DNA of 29,143 nucleotides from JAYSSF01 sp043772005. GTDB taxonomy: Bacteria; Patescibacteriota; Gracilibacteria; Absconditabacterales; Absconditicoccaceae. The notes beneath the pieces were generated by a model. That model did no database searches. It saw nothing but the letters and a program-made list of their open reading frames with translations, and had not been told where the DNA came from. Positions 1-8,221 of the stretch are shown here, one piece after another. A program made the translations under genes and the position numbers. The first letter of the stretch is position 1. Each line of letters begins with the position of its first letter. The stretch spans positions 1 through 29,143 of the forward strand of contig JAYVGP010000011.1 in the NCBI GenBank assembly GCA_043772005.1. The letters are read 5' to 3'.

Positions 1-2
1 CA

Positions 3-104
3 AATTTTATCGAACAACATAAGACAGTAATCGCCCAATACCCAGAAATTATCGCTGATCCAGCTATCATCAAAGAATTAAGTCAGATTTCCTCCCAATT
101 TTAA
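3..104 (+). CDS. C-terminal end of an unrecognised protein (partial)
   Basis: Only the last 33 codons are in the window, ending at TAA 102-104. The reading frame is open from base 3 and is the only one of the three + frames without an early TAA or TAG. The tail is hydrophilic with alternating isoleucines and acidic residues and looks like the helical end of a soluble protein. It has no recognisable motif, so no function is given. It sits upstream of secE on the same strand, but a promoter-like sequence lies between them, so it need not share a transcript. Confidence 0.5.
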   Translation, partial: NFIEQHKTVIAQYPEIIADPAIIKELSQISSQF

Positions 105-126
105 AAACCAATTCTTTTCCTTGCAA

Positions 127-155
127 TTGATCATTATTTGACTATGTATTATGAT
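127..155 (+). promoter_or_regulatory. Putative sigma-70 promoter for secE-nusG
   Basis: A -35-like TTGATC (127-132) is followed after 17 bases by a -10-like TATGAT (150-155). Transcription would start near 162, about 25 bases before the secE ATG at 187. The assignment rests on matches to the consensus only. Confidence 0.4.
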
Positions 156-186
156 AACATTCTTTTATTATTAATATATTGGTCTG

Positions 187-375
187 ATGATCGATTTTTT
201 TTATGACAGTCTTGAGACTTTAAAAACAGTAAAGCGTCCAAATAACAAAGAACTTGGACAGTTTATTGTTGCAGTAATCGTAACCCTCATTATTGCGGGT
301 GTTATGTTTATCGCATTTGATGCAATCTCAGGTAGCTTATACCAAACACTTTATAACATCACTACAGCAAACTAG
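187..375 (+). CDS. secE: Preprotein translocase subunit SecE
   Basis: This 62-residue protein has the SecE layout: a short amphipathic N-terminus with Glu, Thr and Lys-Arg-Pro (about residues 8-20), then one long hydrophobic segment (about 26-50) that would cross the membrane once. SecE clamps SecY in the SecYE(G) translocon for protein export. The identification is strengthened by nusG starting only two bases after its TAG stop, since secE-nusG is one of the most conserved bacterial gene pairs. The frame is closed by a TAA just upstream, so ATG 187 is the natural start. It is shorter than E. coli SecE and matches the single-span form found in most bacteria. It contains no TGA codon. Confidence 0.85.
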   Translation: MIDFFYDSLETLKTVKRPNNKELGQFIVAVIVTLIIAGVMFIAFDAISGSLYQTLYNITTAN

Positions 376-376
376 T

Positions 377-952
377 ATGATATCGATGACCAATAACGAC
401 ATCTCCAAGCAGATTCTCGATAATGAACTCAGATGGTATGCCCTCAGTGTTAACGCAAACCAAGAAGAAGTTGTCATCGAAAATCTCAATGAGAGAATCA
501 AAAAAATGAATCTCAGAGATGATATCGTAGACCACATGCTTCCTATCGTACAAGAGATGGTTAGTAAAAATGGCAAAAAATCACTTAAACCTCGTAAGAT
601 TTATCCATGATATCTCTTTGTCAAAGCCAAGATGAATGATAAAATCTGGTATGTGATCCGTAATACACCAGGAGTTAGACTGATCATCGGGGCCGAGACT
701 CATCCAGTACCACTCACTGAAGCTGAATATCAGAACATCGTGAGACAAGTGGATGAAAAGAACTCTAAGATCGCCGCACACACTAATCTCAAAACTGGTG
801 ATGTAGTAATATTAAACGAGTCTGACTTCAAGGGTATGAAATGAGCAATCCGTGAAATAGATGAACTTCGTAGCCAAGTCATCGTGATGGTAGACTTTAT
901 GGGAAGAGCAACTCCGGTACAAGTATCATTTGATATGGTTGAATTAGCATAA
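377..952 (+). CDS. nusG: Transcription termination/antitermination factor NusG
   Basis: Translated with TGA as glycine this is a 191-residue NusG. The N-terminal NGN domain begins with the typical RWYALSV stretch (about residues 20-26) and contains KIYPGYLFVK, in which Gly78 is the TGA at 608-610 and corresponds to the invariant Gly of the family's PGY motif. The C-terminal KOW domain (about 135-191) contains GDVV, a second TGA-encoded Gly in FKGMKG, and the GRATPV segment close to the end. NusG binds RNA polymerase, affects pausing and Rho-dependent termination, and couples transcription to translation. It overlaps nothing and starts two bases after the secE stop, so the two are almost certainly co-transcribed. 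Under the standard code it would be split into three pieces. Confidence 0.97.
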
Positions 953-956
953 TCTA

Positions 957-999
957 TCTCCCCTGATAAGGGGAGGTGGTCGCAGACCGGAGGGGTTTG
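957..999 (+). repeat. GC-rich intergenic palindrome element
   Basis: Just after nusG is a perfect 7-bp stem, CTCCCCT (958-964) with AGGGGAG (969-975) around the loop GATA. It continues into GGTGGTCGCAGACC and a GGAGGGG block. The stretch is much richer in G and C than its surroundings and has no coding frame. Its form, a short stem plus a GGAGGTG...CGGAGGGG pattern, resembles dispersed intergenic palindromic elements seen in many bacterial genomes. I cannot test here whether it is repeated in this genome. Confidence 0.4.
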
Positions 1000-1028
1000 A
1001 ATCCAGCTTGTAGTAAGTTGGATTTTTT
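1000..1028 (+). terminator. Rho-independent terminator after nusG
   Basis: A 10-bp stem (1000-1009 with 1015-1024, one G-U pair) with a 5-base loop is followed directly by six T residues (1023-1028). This is a classical intrinsic terminator for the secE-nusG transcript. Confidence 0.8.
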
Positions 1029-1072
1029 GTATAGTAAATTATTATTTTATTATTTCTTTCTCCCAGAAGCCA

Positions 1073-1475
1073 ATGAAATTAAAACAAATTATCTTAATGG
1101 TATTTTCTACAATAATTCTATCTGCATGTAGTATTATTCAAACGGATTTCGATAAATTTAGTAAAGAAGAAATATTTTTTTGATGAACAGACAATAACTA
1201 ATGATGATAATATTTGAAAAACAAAAGAAAATGCTCTAGTTCCTCTGTTATTCAGTAAAGATAATATGTTAATGAAACCATGAGAACTTGAAAAGATAAT
1301 GACATGACTTATAAAATGAAATATTGAAATAAAATGATATTTTACAAACTTAAAAACATTTGAAAAGATAATATGATTAAAAATTCCTAAAGAACAAATT
1401 ATTGAACTATCTGATTGAGTGGGTTGAGCAACAAGATACACTTACGATCCATATAAGAGTAAACCATTAAAATAA
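1073..1475 (+). pseudogene. Small lipoprotein with an apparent frameshift in a T7 run
   Basis: The N-terminus is a lipoprotein signal peptide: Lys-rich start, hydrophobic core and a lipobox Leu-Ser-Ala-Cys with Cys19 as the lipidation site. The frame from ATG 1073 meets TAA at 1199-1201 soon after a run of seven T (1175-1181). Skipping one T gives a continuous frame of about 97 further codons ending at TAA 1473-1475. That frame contains many TGA codons in glycine-like positions and ends with a DGVGGATRYTYDPY segment, so both halves look like one gene. The break could be a true mutation, a sequencing error in the homopolymer, or slippage during transcription or translation. The mature part is about 115 residues, charged and Lys/Glu-rich, with no recognised domain. 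If expressed it would be anchored to the outer face of the membrane. Confidence 0.55.
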
Positions 1476-1498
1476 GTTTTATAATTTTATAAATTCTC

Positions 1499-2134
1499 AT
1501 GAACCTCATAGAACCTCAACGATGACAATCACTCCTACATCTACTCAATAGCGCTACATTCGACTCAGCAGTATTGGTCAAGCTTGTACCACTCTTAGCC
1601 GATATATTTGTATTTAGCTATCCGATATTACTCCTGATTTGGTATATCACTGGGATCATAAAGAAAAATCAAGTACTCAAGTCAGACGCACTGACCATAT
1701 TCTCATGAGCAGCATATGCTACTATTATCAATATTGTTCTCCAGTCCTTTCTCCACAAAGATAGACCGATATTTGCATGAGATAATAGTATCCACATGAT
1801 TCTTACTGATCTTCCTACAGCCTCATTCCCATCTGATCATGCAGCAGTAAGTATGGTTATATGATTGGCAGTGACTATGATTTGATATAAAAATAACCAC
1901 AAGTGAATTAAAATACTTGGCCTTATCCTTATTGCTTGTTCTATGATAATGTCTGTGAGTAGAGTAGCAGTATGAGTACATTGGCCCACTGACATCATCG
2001 CTGGTTGGTGAGTGGCTATCACTATAGTGTCACTAATGAGTTTAGATTATGTTCAATTTCTTCAGCAGCAGTACATCAACAAGCCAATTATTAAATTACA
2101 GGAATTAATTTTTACTTTATTACATATCAAATAA
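1499..2134 (+). CDS. PAP2-family membrane phosphatase (undecaprenyl-diphosphatase-like)
   Basis: A 211-residue membrane protein with about five hydrophobic segments. All three signature motifs of the PAP2 acid phosphatase superfamily are present: K-D-R-P (C1), P-S-D-H in place of PSGH (C2), and SR....GVHWPTD (C3, the catalytic His with its supporting Asp). Three of the glycines around these motifs are TGA codons. Bacterial relatives such as BcrC and PgpB dephosphorylate undecaprenyl pyrophosphate, recycling the lipid carrier for peptidoglycan and surface polymers, or act on phosphatidylglycerol phosphate. Length and PSDH motif favour the BcrC-type role, but the substrate is not decided by sequence. 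It ends two bases before the next gene, suggesting co-transcription. Confidence 0.88.
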
Positions 2135-2135
2135 G

Positions 2136-2336
2136 ATGAATAAAGAACAACTAAAAGATGTTATAAAATCAGTTGATGTACTCGTAGGTTGATCTGCAAC
2201 CATAATAAAACTAGAAGAAACACTAGGTAGATTAAGATGATATGAGTCCGAAGCGGAAAGACTAAGAATGAGTTTAATCCTAGAAAGAGCAATTGATAAA
2301 TTATCAGATAAAATCCGTCAAATTTCACAAAACTAA
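2136..2336 (+). CDS. Small hypothetical helical protein
   Basis: A 66-residue protein starting one base after the TAA of the phosphatase gene, so the two are probably translated from one message. Two glycines are encoded by TGA. The sequence is charged with regularly spaced Leu and Ile, for example KLEETLGRLRG and ERLRMSLILERAIDKL, as expected for an amphipathic helix or short coiled coil. There is no signal peptide or membrane segment. I do not recognise a family. Confidence 0.65.
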
Positions 2337-2412
2337 CACTTGAAACCCAACTCATATTCCTTACACACATAGTAGAAAATAAGAATTTTTATTCTTCTTG
2401 TCGTATAACCTT

Positions 2413-3558
2413 ATGAAGACTACCATTAAAACAGCAGTTCTTGCAGATATTCTCGACATCACGACCAGATTCGTCTCTAGAAATACAACACTACCAATCT
2501 TGGAAAATGTATATATCAAATGAGGTATTGATACACTCATATTTAGAGCTTCAGACATGGAGAAATATGTAGAAATCGAGCTACCAGCTGATATTGATCT
2601 TGAGGGAACACTTACTATCAATGCTCGTAAGCTTTCTGATTACGTCAAGACTATTGAAGATGAGGAAGTGAAACTCCAAATCGACACAGGTAAGAATACT
2701 CTCACCATCAAAACGAGTAACGACAATATCAAACTCAATGGTATAGCGGGTAGCGAGTATCTTGGACTACCAGTAGTAACATGAACTCGTCAGCTCATCG
2801 TCGACGCAAGTCAGATCGTCACCGGTATCTCTAAGGTTGAATTTGCTGTTACAGAAAAGAATTTCTCTCCAGTTCTCACTGGCGTGCTCATGAAACTCAA
2901 GACCTATCCGGATACCAAAAAACAATTGATTTTTGTAGGTACTGATTCATTTCGTCTTGCAGAATACAAAATCCCATATAGTGGTAGTGAGGAGGATCTG
3001 ACCGTAATCGTACCTAAGTCCAATGTCAATGAAATCAAGAAAGTCTTGGAGTACTACCAGGCTCGTGGTGGTGTAGCTACCACAATCACCGTAGGAGATA
3101 ATCTTGTTGCATTTGATGGTAAGATCGATGGTATGACAGTCAAAACGGTATCACTTCTCATCCAGTGAGCCTTCCCAGACTATGAAAACGAAAATATCAT
3201 GCCTACCATCTTCAATACAACAGTTACTGTAGACAAAGCATCACTGGAAAAAGCAATTAAAAAGATCAATATCCTTACTCGTGATACCAACAACTTCATC
3301 TCACTCGATATCCAATGAGATAGTATCAATGTCGAATCAGGAGAGATGGATGCAGGAGAAGCCAACACGATGCTCCAGTCAGTCACCAACGGTGAATGAT
3401 ACAAGATTGGTCTCAATGGTCGCTATGTCACCGATATCATGAGATATACTAGCTCCAGCAATCTCAACTTTGGTATTGTCGCATCTGACAAGCCTATTAT
3501 GTTCACCGATCCAGATGATAGTCAGTACAGATATATTATTAGACCTATTAGTAAGTAA
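2413..3558 (+). CDS. dnaN: DNA polymerase III beta subunit (sliding clamp)
   Basis: A 381-residue protein, the usual size for a beta clamp, made of three repeated clamp folds. It opens with the typical pattern of a Lys-rich first strand followed by TTRFVSRNTTLPILENV (about residues 18-34), close to the family's conserved V..R.TLPIL.N. The middle domain has SAVTEKN-like KVEFAVTEKNFSPVLTGVL and the C-terminus ends YRYIIRPI, matching the family's YLIMPMR end. Several conserved glycines are TGA codons, for example in IKGG near residue 37. The clamp encircles DNA, tethers the replicative polymerase and is a docking platform for repair proteins. dnaA is not next to it in this window. A bidirectional terminator lies directly after the stop. 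Confidence 0.95.
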
Positions 3559-3561
3559 TCA

Positions 3562-3587
3562 AAAAAACTCACATATGTGAGTTTTTT
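3562..3587. terminator. Bidirectional terminator between dnaN and ung
   Basis: A perfect 26-base palindrome: six A, then CTCACATATGTGAG, then six T. It forms the same stem with a T tract on both strands and lies between the dnaN stop at 3558 and the ung stop at 3589, so it can end both convergent transcripts. Confidence 0.85.
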
Positions 3588-3588
3588 C

Positions 3589-4251
3589 TTACCACCTAAT
3601 CTCCTTCAACCCATTCTTTCTGAGATACTCATTACACTGGGTAAAATGATTACATCCGAAGAACCCATTATACGCACTAAATGGTGATGGATGGGCTGCC
3701 TGTAGCACCAGATGTTTGGACTGATCTATCAGAGCTGCTTTACTCTGTGCAAACTTACCCCACAGCATAAATACGACATGTTCCTTATGATCTGATAGTG
3801 CCTGGATTGCTGCATCAGTGAGCTTCTGCCATCAGATCTGTGCATGTGACAGCGGTCTACCATCCTCTACCGTGAGGAGTGAATTCAACAACAATACACC
3901 CTGATCCGCCCAATGAGTCAAATCACCATTGGTATAAGTAAAATCTGGATATTCTGACTGAATCTGCTTATAAATATTGACCAACGATGGTGGTGGGTTG
4001 GTTCATACTTGTACCGAGAATGATAGTCCGTGTGCCTGACCTGGGCCATGGTATGGATCTTGACCAAGAATCACCACACGAGTTGAGCCTCGGCTACTAT
4101 GATCAAACGCAGCCAAAATATTTTTACTCTCAGGATAAATCACAGTACCGGCTTGTTTACGTTCAATAAGATATTGCCTAATATCTCACAGATATGGTTG
4201 ATCTCGCTGGTCACTCAGAGCTTGTTTTCGTCAGGATTCAATTTGGATCAT
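3589..4251 (-). CDS. ung: Uracil-DNA glycosylase, family 1
   Basis: A 220-residue protein with all family-1 motifs: the water-activating loop GQDPYHG (Asp65, matching Asp64 of E. coli), followed by GQAHGLSFSV and a PPPSL segment, the LLLNSLLTVE strand, and the leucine-loop motif HPSPFSAY before the GFFGCNHF end. Several of the glycines, including the one just before TNPPPSL, are TGA codons. The enzyme removes uracil from DNA as the first step of base-excision repair. It is convergent with dnaN and separated from it by a shared terminator. Start ATG 4251 gives a length close to E. coli Ung (229 residues). Confidence 0.96.
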
Positions 4252-4276
4252 ATGTATAAATAAATTAAACAAAAGG

Positions 4277-4525
4277 TTATTTGGATGTATTGCGTACCAT
4301 CTGTAATAAATCAGAAGTTGATAGTCCTAATTTATCACCCAATATATTAAGTACATAACCAGAAATATCATCACCATACTCATACTTCATGTATTCGTCT
4401 ATAGAAATATTACATAAACCAGCTGCTTGATCAGTAGATAATCATAGCCTTTCTCTTAAATCTTGATAGATCAATCATATTTTAATTTTTCTACCATGTA
4501 TTTTTGTTTGTTCATTAATATCCAT
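4277..4525 (-). CDS. Small helix-turn-helix (XRE-like) protein
   Basis: An 82-residue protein with a pattern typical of Cro/C1-type helix-turn-helix domains: a helix with RERLGLST, the turn DQAAGLCNIS, a recognition-helix-like stretch IDEYMKYEYG, then a packing helix ending in LGLSTSDLL (about residues 20-78). Three or four glycines are TGA codons. It would bind DNA, possibly its own promoter, but no operator is obvious. It has a promoter of its own (4580-4607) placed directly after the terminator of the neighbouring small membrane gene and ends just before ung, so read-through into ung is possible. The HTH assignment is a pattern judgement, not a search result. Confidence 0.65.
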
Positions 4526-4579
4526 ACAGGTCGATAAGACAATAAATCAAATATTATTTCCTATTATTAACAAACATAT

Positions 4580-4607
4580 AGTATATTCAATATTTCATGT
4601 TTTTCAA
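4580..4607 (-). promoter_or_regulatory. Putative sigma-70 promoter for the HTH-like gene
   Basis: On the - strand, TTGAAA (4602-4607) and TATACT (4580-4585) are separated by 16 bases. The predicted start lies about 50 bases before the ATG at 4525. Confidence 0.5.
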
Positions 4608-4608
4608 T

Positions 4609-4637
4609 AAAAAAAAGGTCCTTCGAAACGAAGGACC
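4609..4637 (-). terminator. Rho-independent terminator of the 85-residue membrane protein gene
   Basis: A 9-bp stem GGTCCTTCG/CGAAGGACC with an AAA loop (4617-4637) is followed on the - strand by eight T (4609-4616). It begins five bases after the TAA of the gene at 4642-4899. Confidence 0.85.
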
Positions 4638-4641
4638 ACAA

Positions 4642-4899
4642 TTAATGGTAAGGAGTGTGTTTTTCGCCCCACATAAACGCAAGTAAAAATAGCACACATA
4701 ATTTCATAATCTTAATTAAAACCCACATGGGAGAACCCATATAGAATCCAACTTTATCTGACCAGGAAGAAAAATCTTCTCGATGGGATAGTTTAATTGT
4801 TGGCTCCGTGAACAAGGTTTTGTCAACAATACCTCTTCTCCAAGAATAGATAAGGGAAGTAAGCAAAAGAACAAGAACAAAACTAAATATGTTTTCCAT
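4642..4899 (-). CDS. Small membrane protein of unknown function
   Basis: An 85-residue protein with a hydrophobic N-terminal segment (about residues 4-18) and a second near the C-terminus (about 57-76), giving two likely membrane spans around a charged loop of roughly 35 residues. It has no TGA codon and its glycines are few. It is preceded by a near-consensus promoter and followed by a strong terminator, so it is a stand-alone transcription unit. Not recognised as a member of any family. Confidence 0.7.
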   Translation of the reverse strand: MENIFSFVLVLLLTSLIYSWRRGIVDKTLFTEPTIKLSHREDFSSWSDKVGFYMGSPMWVLIKIMKLCVLFLLAFMWGEKHTPYH

Positions 4900-4938
4900 G
4901 ATCTTTTTGATTAAGGTTGATTTTATTTTTGTAGCACG

Positions 4939-4967
4939 ATATTAAACATTATGGATCTATTTGTCAA
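4939..4967 (-). promoter_or_regulatory. Strong sigma-70 promoter for the small membrane protein gene
   Basis: On the - strand, a perfect TTGACA (4962-4967), a 17-base spacer and TAATAT (4939-4944). It starts only eight bases after the end of the RND permease gene and lies 40 bases before the ATG at 4899. Confidence 0.65.
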
Positions 4968-4974
4968 GAGATAT

Positions 4975-7900
4975 TTATTCCTCTATTTTTTTAATTTGTT
5001 CGGCTTTCCTATCATTCTTTCTTCCACCCTTGACTCCATAGACGAGCATTGGCACTGCCAAGAGCGTAATCCCTGCAGAGAACAAAAGCCCAAAGATCAC
5101 CGTATATCATAACCCTGCATAAAACTCATCCTGAGTTACTACTGGTCACAGTCACAGCAGAGCAGTAAGAGATGAGATGATGATCGGTTTAAATCTTGCA
5201 GCTCCCGCTTCCATGATAGCATTCGTAATCTCTACTCACTGATCCAGGTTATACTTGATACGATCCACCAAGAAGATCGCAGTATTTACTACCAATCATA
5301 TCAATGAGATAAATCCAATTGCAAATGCCATACTATATGGGTTACTAGTAATCCACAATCCAATATTCACTCACAAGAATGCTGTAATCACAGAGTATAG
5401 TACGATTGCTGGCAGACTAAACGAGTTGAACTGGTACACCAAGATAACAAACGCCATAAACAATGACACCACGAAAGCAATACCAGCAGCTTGAATCAAA
5501 TCAGCATTAGCTTCATTCTCACCTCAAGCAGTATAGCTAATCCCAGCAGGGAACTGGTAGTTATTTGCAAATTCTATCAGCTTAGGTTGGTACGCAGTTG
5601 GAGCCAATCACTGATCCAAGTCAGTATCTACCGTAATCACCACCTGTCACTCGCTTCTCTTGATACTTGTCAGAGACTGATTGGAGGACACAGTAGCGAT
5701 CGATCACACCGTCACATTACCAGCACGAGTGGCGATGATCATATTGGTAATCTGCTCAGGAGTGACATTGTCCACCAGATCTCATACCTTGACTACGATA
5801 TCCCTTTCATTTCATTCAAGCTTAAGACTTCATGCCTTCTGACCATTGAGTGCATTATAGATTTCAAATTGAATATCTTGAGGAGTCAGGCCCAACTGAG
5901 CAAGCTTCTCACGGTTGAATGATAGCTCAAACTGTCATGGTGACACAGTACTTGAATTAGATACATTGACCGTACCAGTAAGACTTTTGAGGTACTCCTC
6001 AAAATCAATACTCACTGCCTTGAGGGCATTAAGTTTTGTCTTATCAATTGCAACAAGTTTAATACCTACAGCCTTACCAGTTGGAGGTCATCACGCTTGC
6101 ACCTTACTTTCAACCTTATATCACTGCTCATTCAGGTAGCTTAGTTTTTTCATCACAATATCTTGCACCTCAAAACTATCGAGATCACGATCTTCCTTAT
6201 TCTCCAAGATGACTGCAATACTAATGTCACTTGGGTTAGTAGTGATGATATAATGCTTGAGTCCTGGTGTCTCACTGATAATCTGATCCAAACCACTCGT
6301 AGCGGCCATCATCGCATCAATTGTCGTACCCTGACTTGCACTCACACCAATATCAATATATGGATTATCTCCCGATGGGAATAACTTAAACCCAATACCA
6401 GGAGCTAGTAGAACAAACGATAATATCATCGCTACCACTGGTGTCCAAATAGTGATCATCCTGCGCAGTCTCGTCTCCAACAAATACTTGAGCAAACGAA
6501 TATATAATCATGAAGCCTTATCAATGTAGCGTTCGACAATTGGCGCTTGATCTTTACTTCTAATCTCTTTGCCCTGACGTTCAATAGATAGGATCTCTTT
6601 CTCCTCTTCGGTAGCAATATGTCCATCGTCAGACTCGTCAGACTCATCATAATAATACTTCTTATCCTTATTCATACTCACAAACAACGCACTATTGACC
6701 GTCAATGACATAATCAAACTTCCAAGTAGTGTTGTAAAGATCGTAATCGGTATAAAAGAGAGAAACTTACCCACAATACCAGGCAATACAAGTAATGGAA
6801 TAAATACACATAAGTTAATAAGTGATGTATTAATATTAGCTGACTTATAGGTGTTAACTGCGAGCAAGATGGATGTTTTGGGTGTATATCAGCGTTTCAT
6901 GTTAGCATATGCTGCCTCGATAAATACTACCACCGTATCAATACCACTACCAAACGCCAAGATCAATGAGAAATTAGTCATAAAGTTAAGTGTCAATCAC
7001 AATCACTGCAATACCCCAAACGTAATAAAAAACGAACAAATCATCGCAATCGTAGCGATCAATGCCTGTCTCAGACCAATAAATAACGCGGTAATAATAA
7101 ACACAATGAGAACTGATGATCATCAGTTTTGAGCGAGAGAACGATAATCTTCAATAATAATATCTGACAAATCTCTTGTGTATGCTACTTCTAGTCCGGT
7201 ATATTTTACCTTATTGATCGACTCAGTGATAATCTGTTTTGCAGAAGCAGAATCATCAAATATATTACTCTTCGCAGCTTTATAGACAGTCAACTCTACA
7301 GCATAGTTGTCAGGCTGTCATACTCATCATCATTGAGACACAGTGTCTACTTTATAGTTTCTCGTGATGGATGCGATCTCTACCAGTTTTACATAACCAG
7401 CAGTCACTTTGATAGGAATCTCTTGCATCTGACCCAAGCTCGTAAGTTCATTGGTAATACGATAATCATAGTTCTTATCTCACAGTGCATAGTTACCCAA
7501 CGGGAGGTTAGAATTGAACGCTCTAATTTGAGATACAACACTAGACACAGTCAGACCCAGGTCCTCCCCTTGGTCCAAATATACTGCCACATCATAGTCG
7601 CTATCTCCTGCCACTCACTGTACATCAACATCTACGATCGATCATTTACCTTTGATATCACTAGCAAAATTCATTGCTAAGCTTCTCACCTGATTCATGG
7701 AAAAGAACTCTTTGGATCAATATACCATCATCTGAAACAAAACTTCATTATCTGTGCTAAGCTCAGTCACACGAGGATCCGTCGCATCTTCGGGAAATGA
7801 TATTGTATCAATCTTCGATTGTACCTCATTGATGAAATTCTGTGTATCTACGCCATTTTTCAAAGTAATAGTTACATTAGATACACCAAGAGATGATGCA

Positions 7901-8184
7901 GATTCTATTGCATCAACTCATTCTAGATCTTTGATTTCTTCTTCAATCTTCTCCGTAATCGCATCATCGATATCGAGTGGATTAGCTCCTGGATAAACTG
8001 TTGTCACACTCACTAGTCCAAATTTGATCGTAGGAGAGGATTCCTTGGGTATTGTATACAACGCATAACTACCCATCATCACAATCAGTACCAGCACCAT
8101 GAGAGATACTTTACTATTTGCTATCCATCGTCAGAAATACGTTTCTTCGATGGCTTTGAGGTATTGTTTGAGTTTTTCTGGCAT
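4975..8184 (-). CDS. RND-family efflux transporter permease
   Basis: A 1069-residue protein, close to AcrB (1049), with the RND plan: TM1 at about residues 23-43, a first large periplasmic-side loop starting with an ATTVYPGA-like segment (VTTVYPGANPLDIDD), a central group of helices, and a repeat of this unit in the second half (TM7 near 565-590, then GVSASQGTTID). TM4 carries GIDTVVVFIE with Asp416. In AcrB two adjacent aspartates sit here; the second is Thr in this protein, so it has a single proton-relay Asp, as in CusA-type pumps. A very acidic cytoplasmic loop (DESDESDD, about residue 512) follows the middle helices. It lies 37 bases after the membrane fusion protein gene, in one operon with it and the AbrB-type gene. 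Substrate unknown. Confidence 0.92.
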
Positions 8185-8221
8185 GGTTTCAGTAGGTATA
8201 TTAATTAATTATGTAAGGCAA

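Noticed and set aside
377..952. nusG and many other genes as pseudogenes with premature stops
   Set aside because: The interruptions are only TGA, never TAA or TAG, and sit at conserved glycines, so they are recoded codons.
5255..5922. Open + strand frames of 79 and 143 codons opposite the RND gene
   Set aside because: They are antisense to a full-length RND permease with clear motifs and have no recognisable content of their own.
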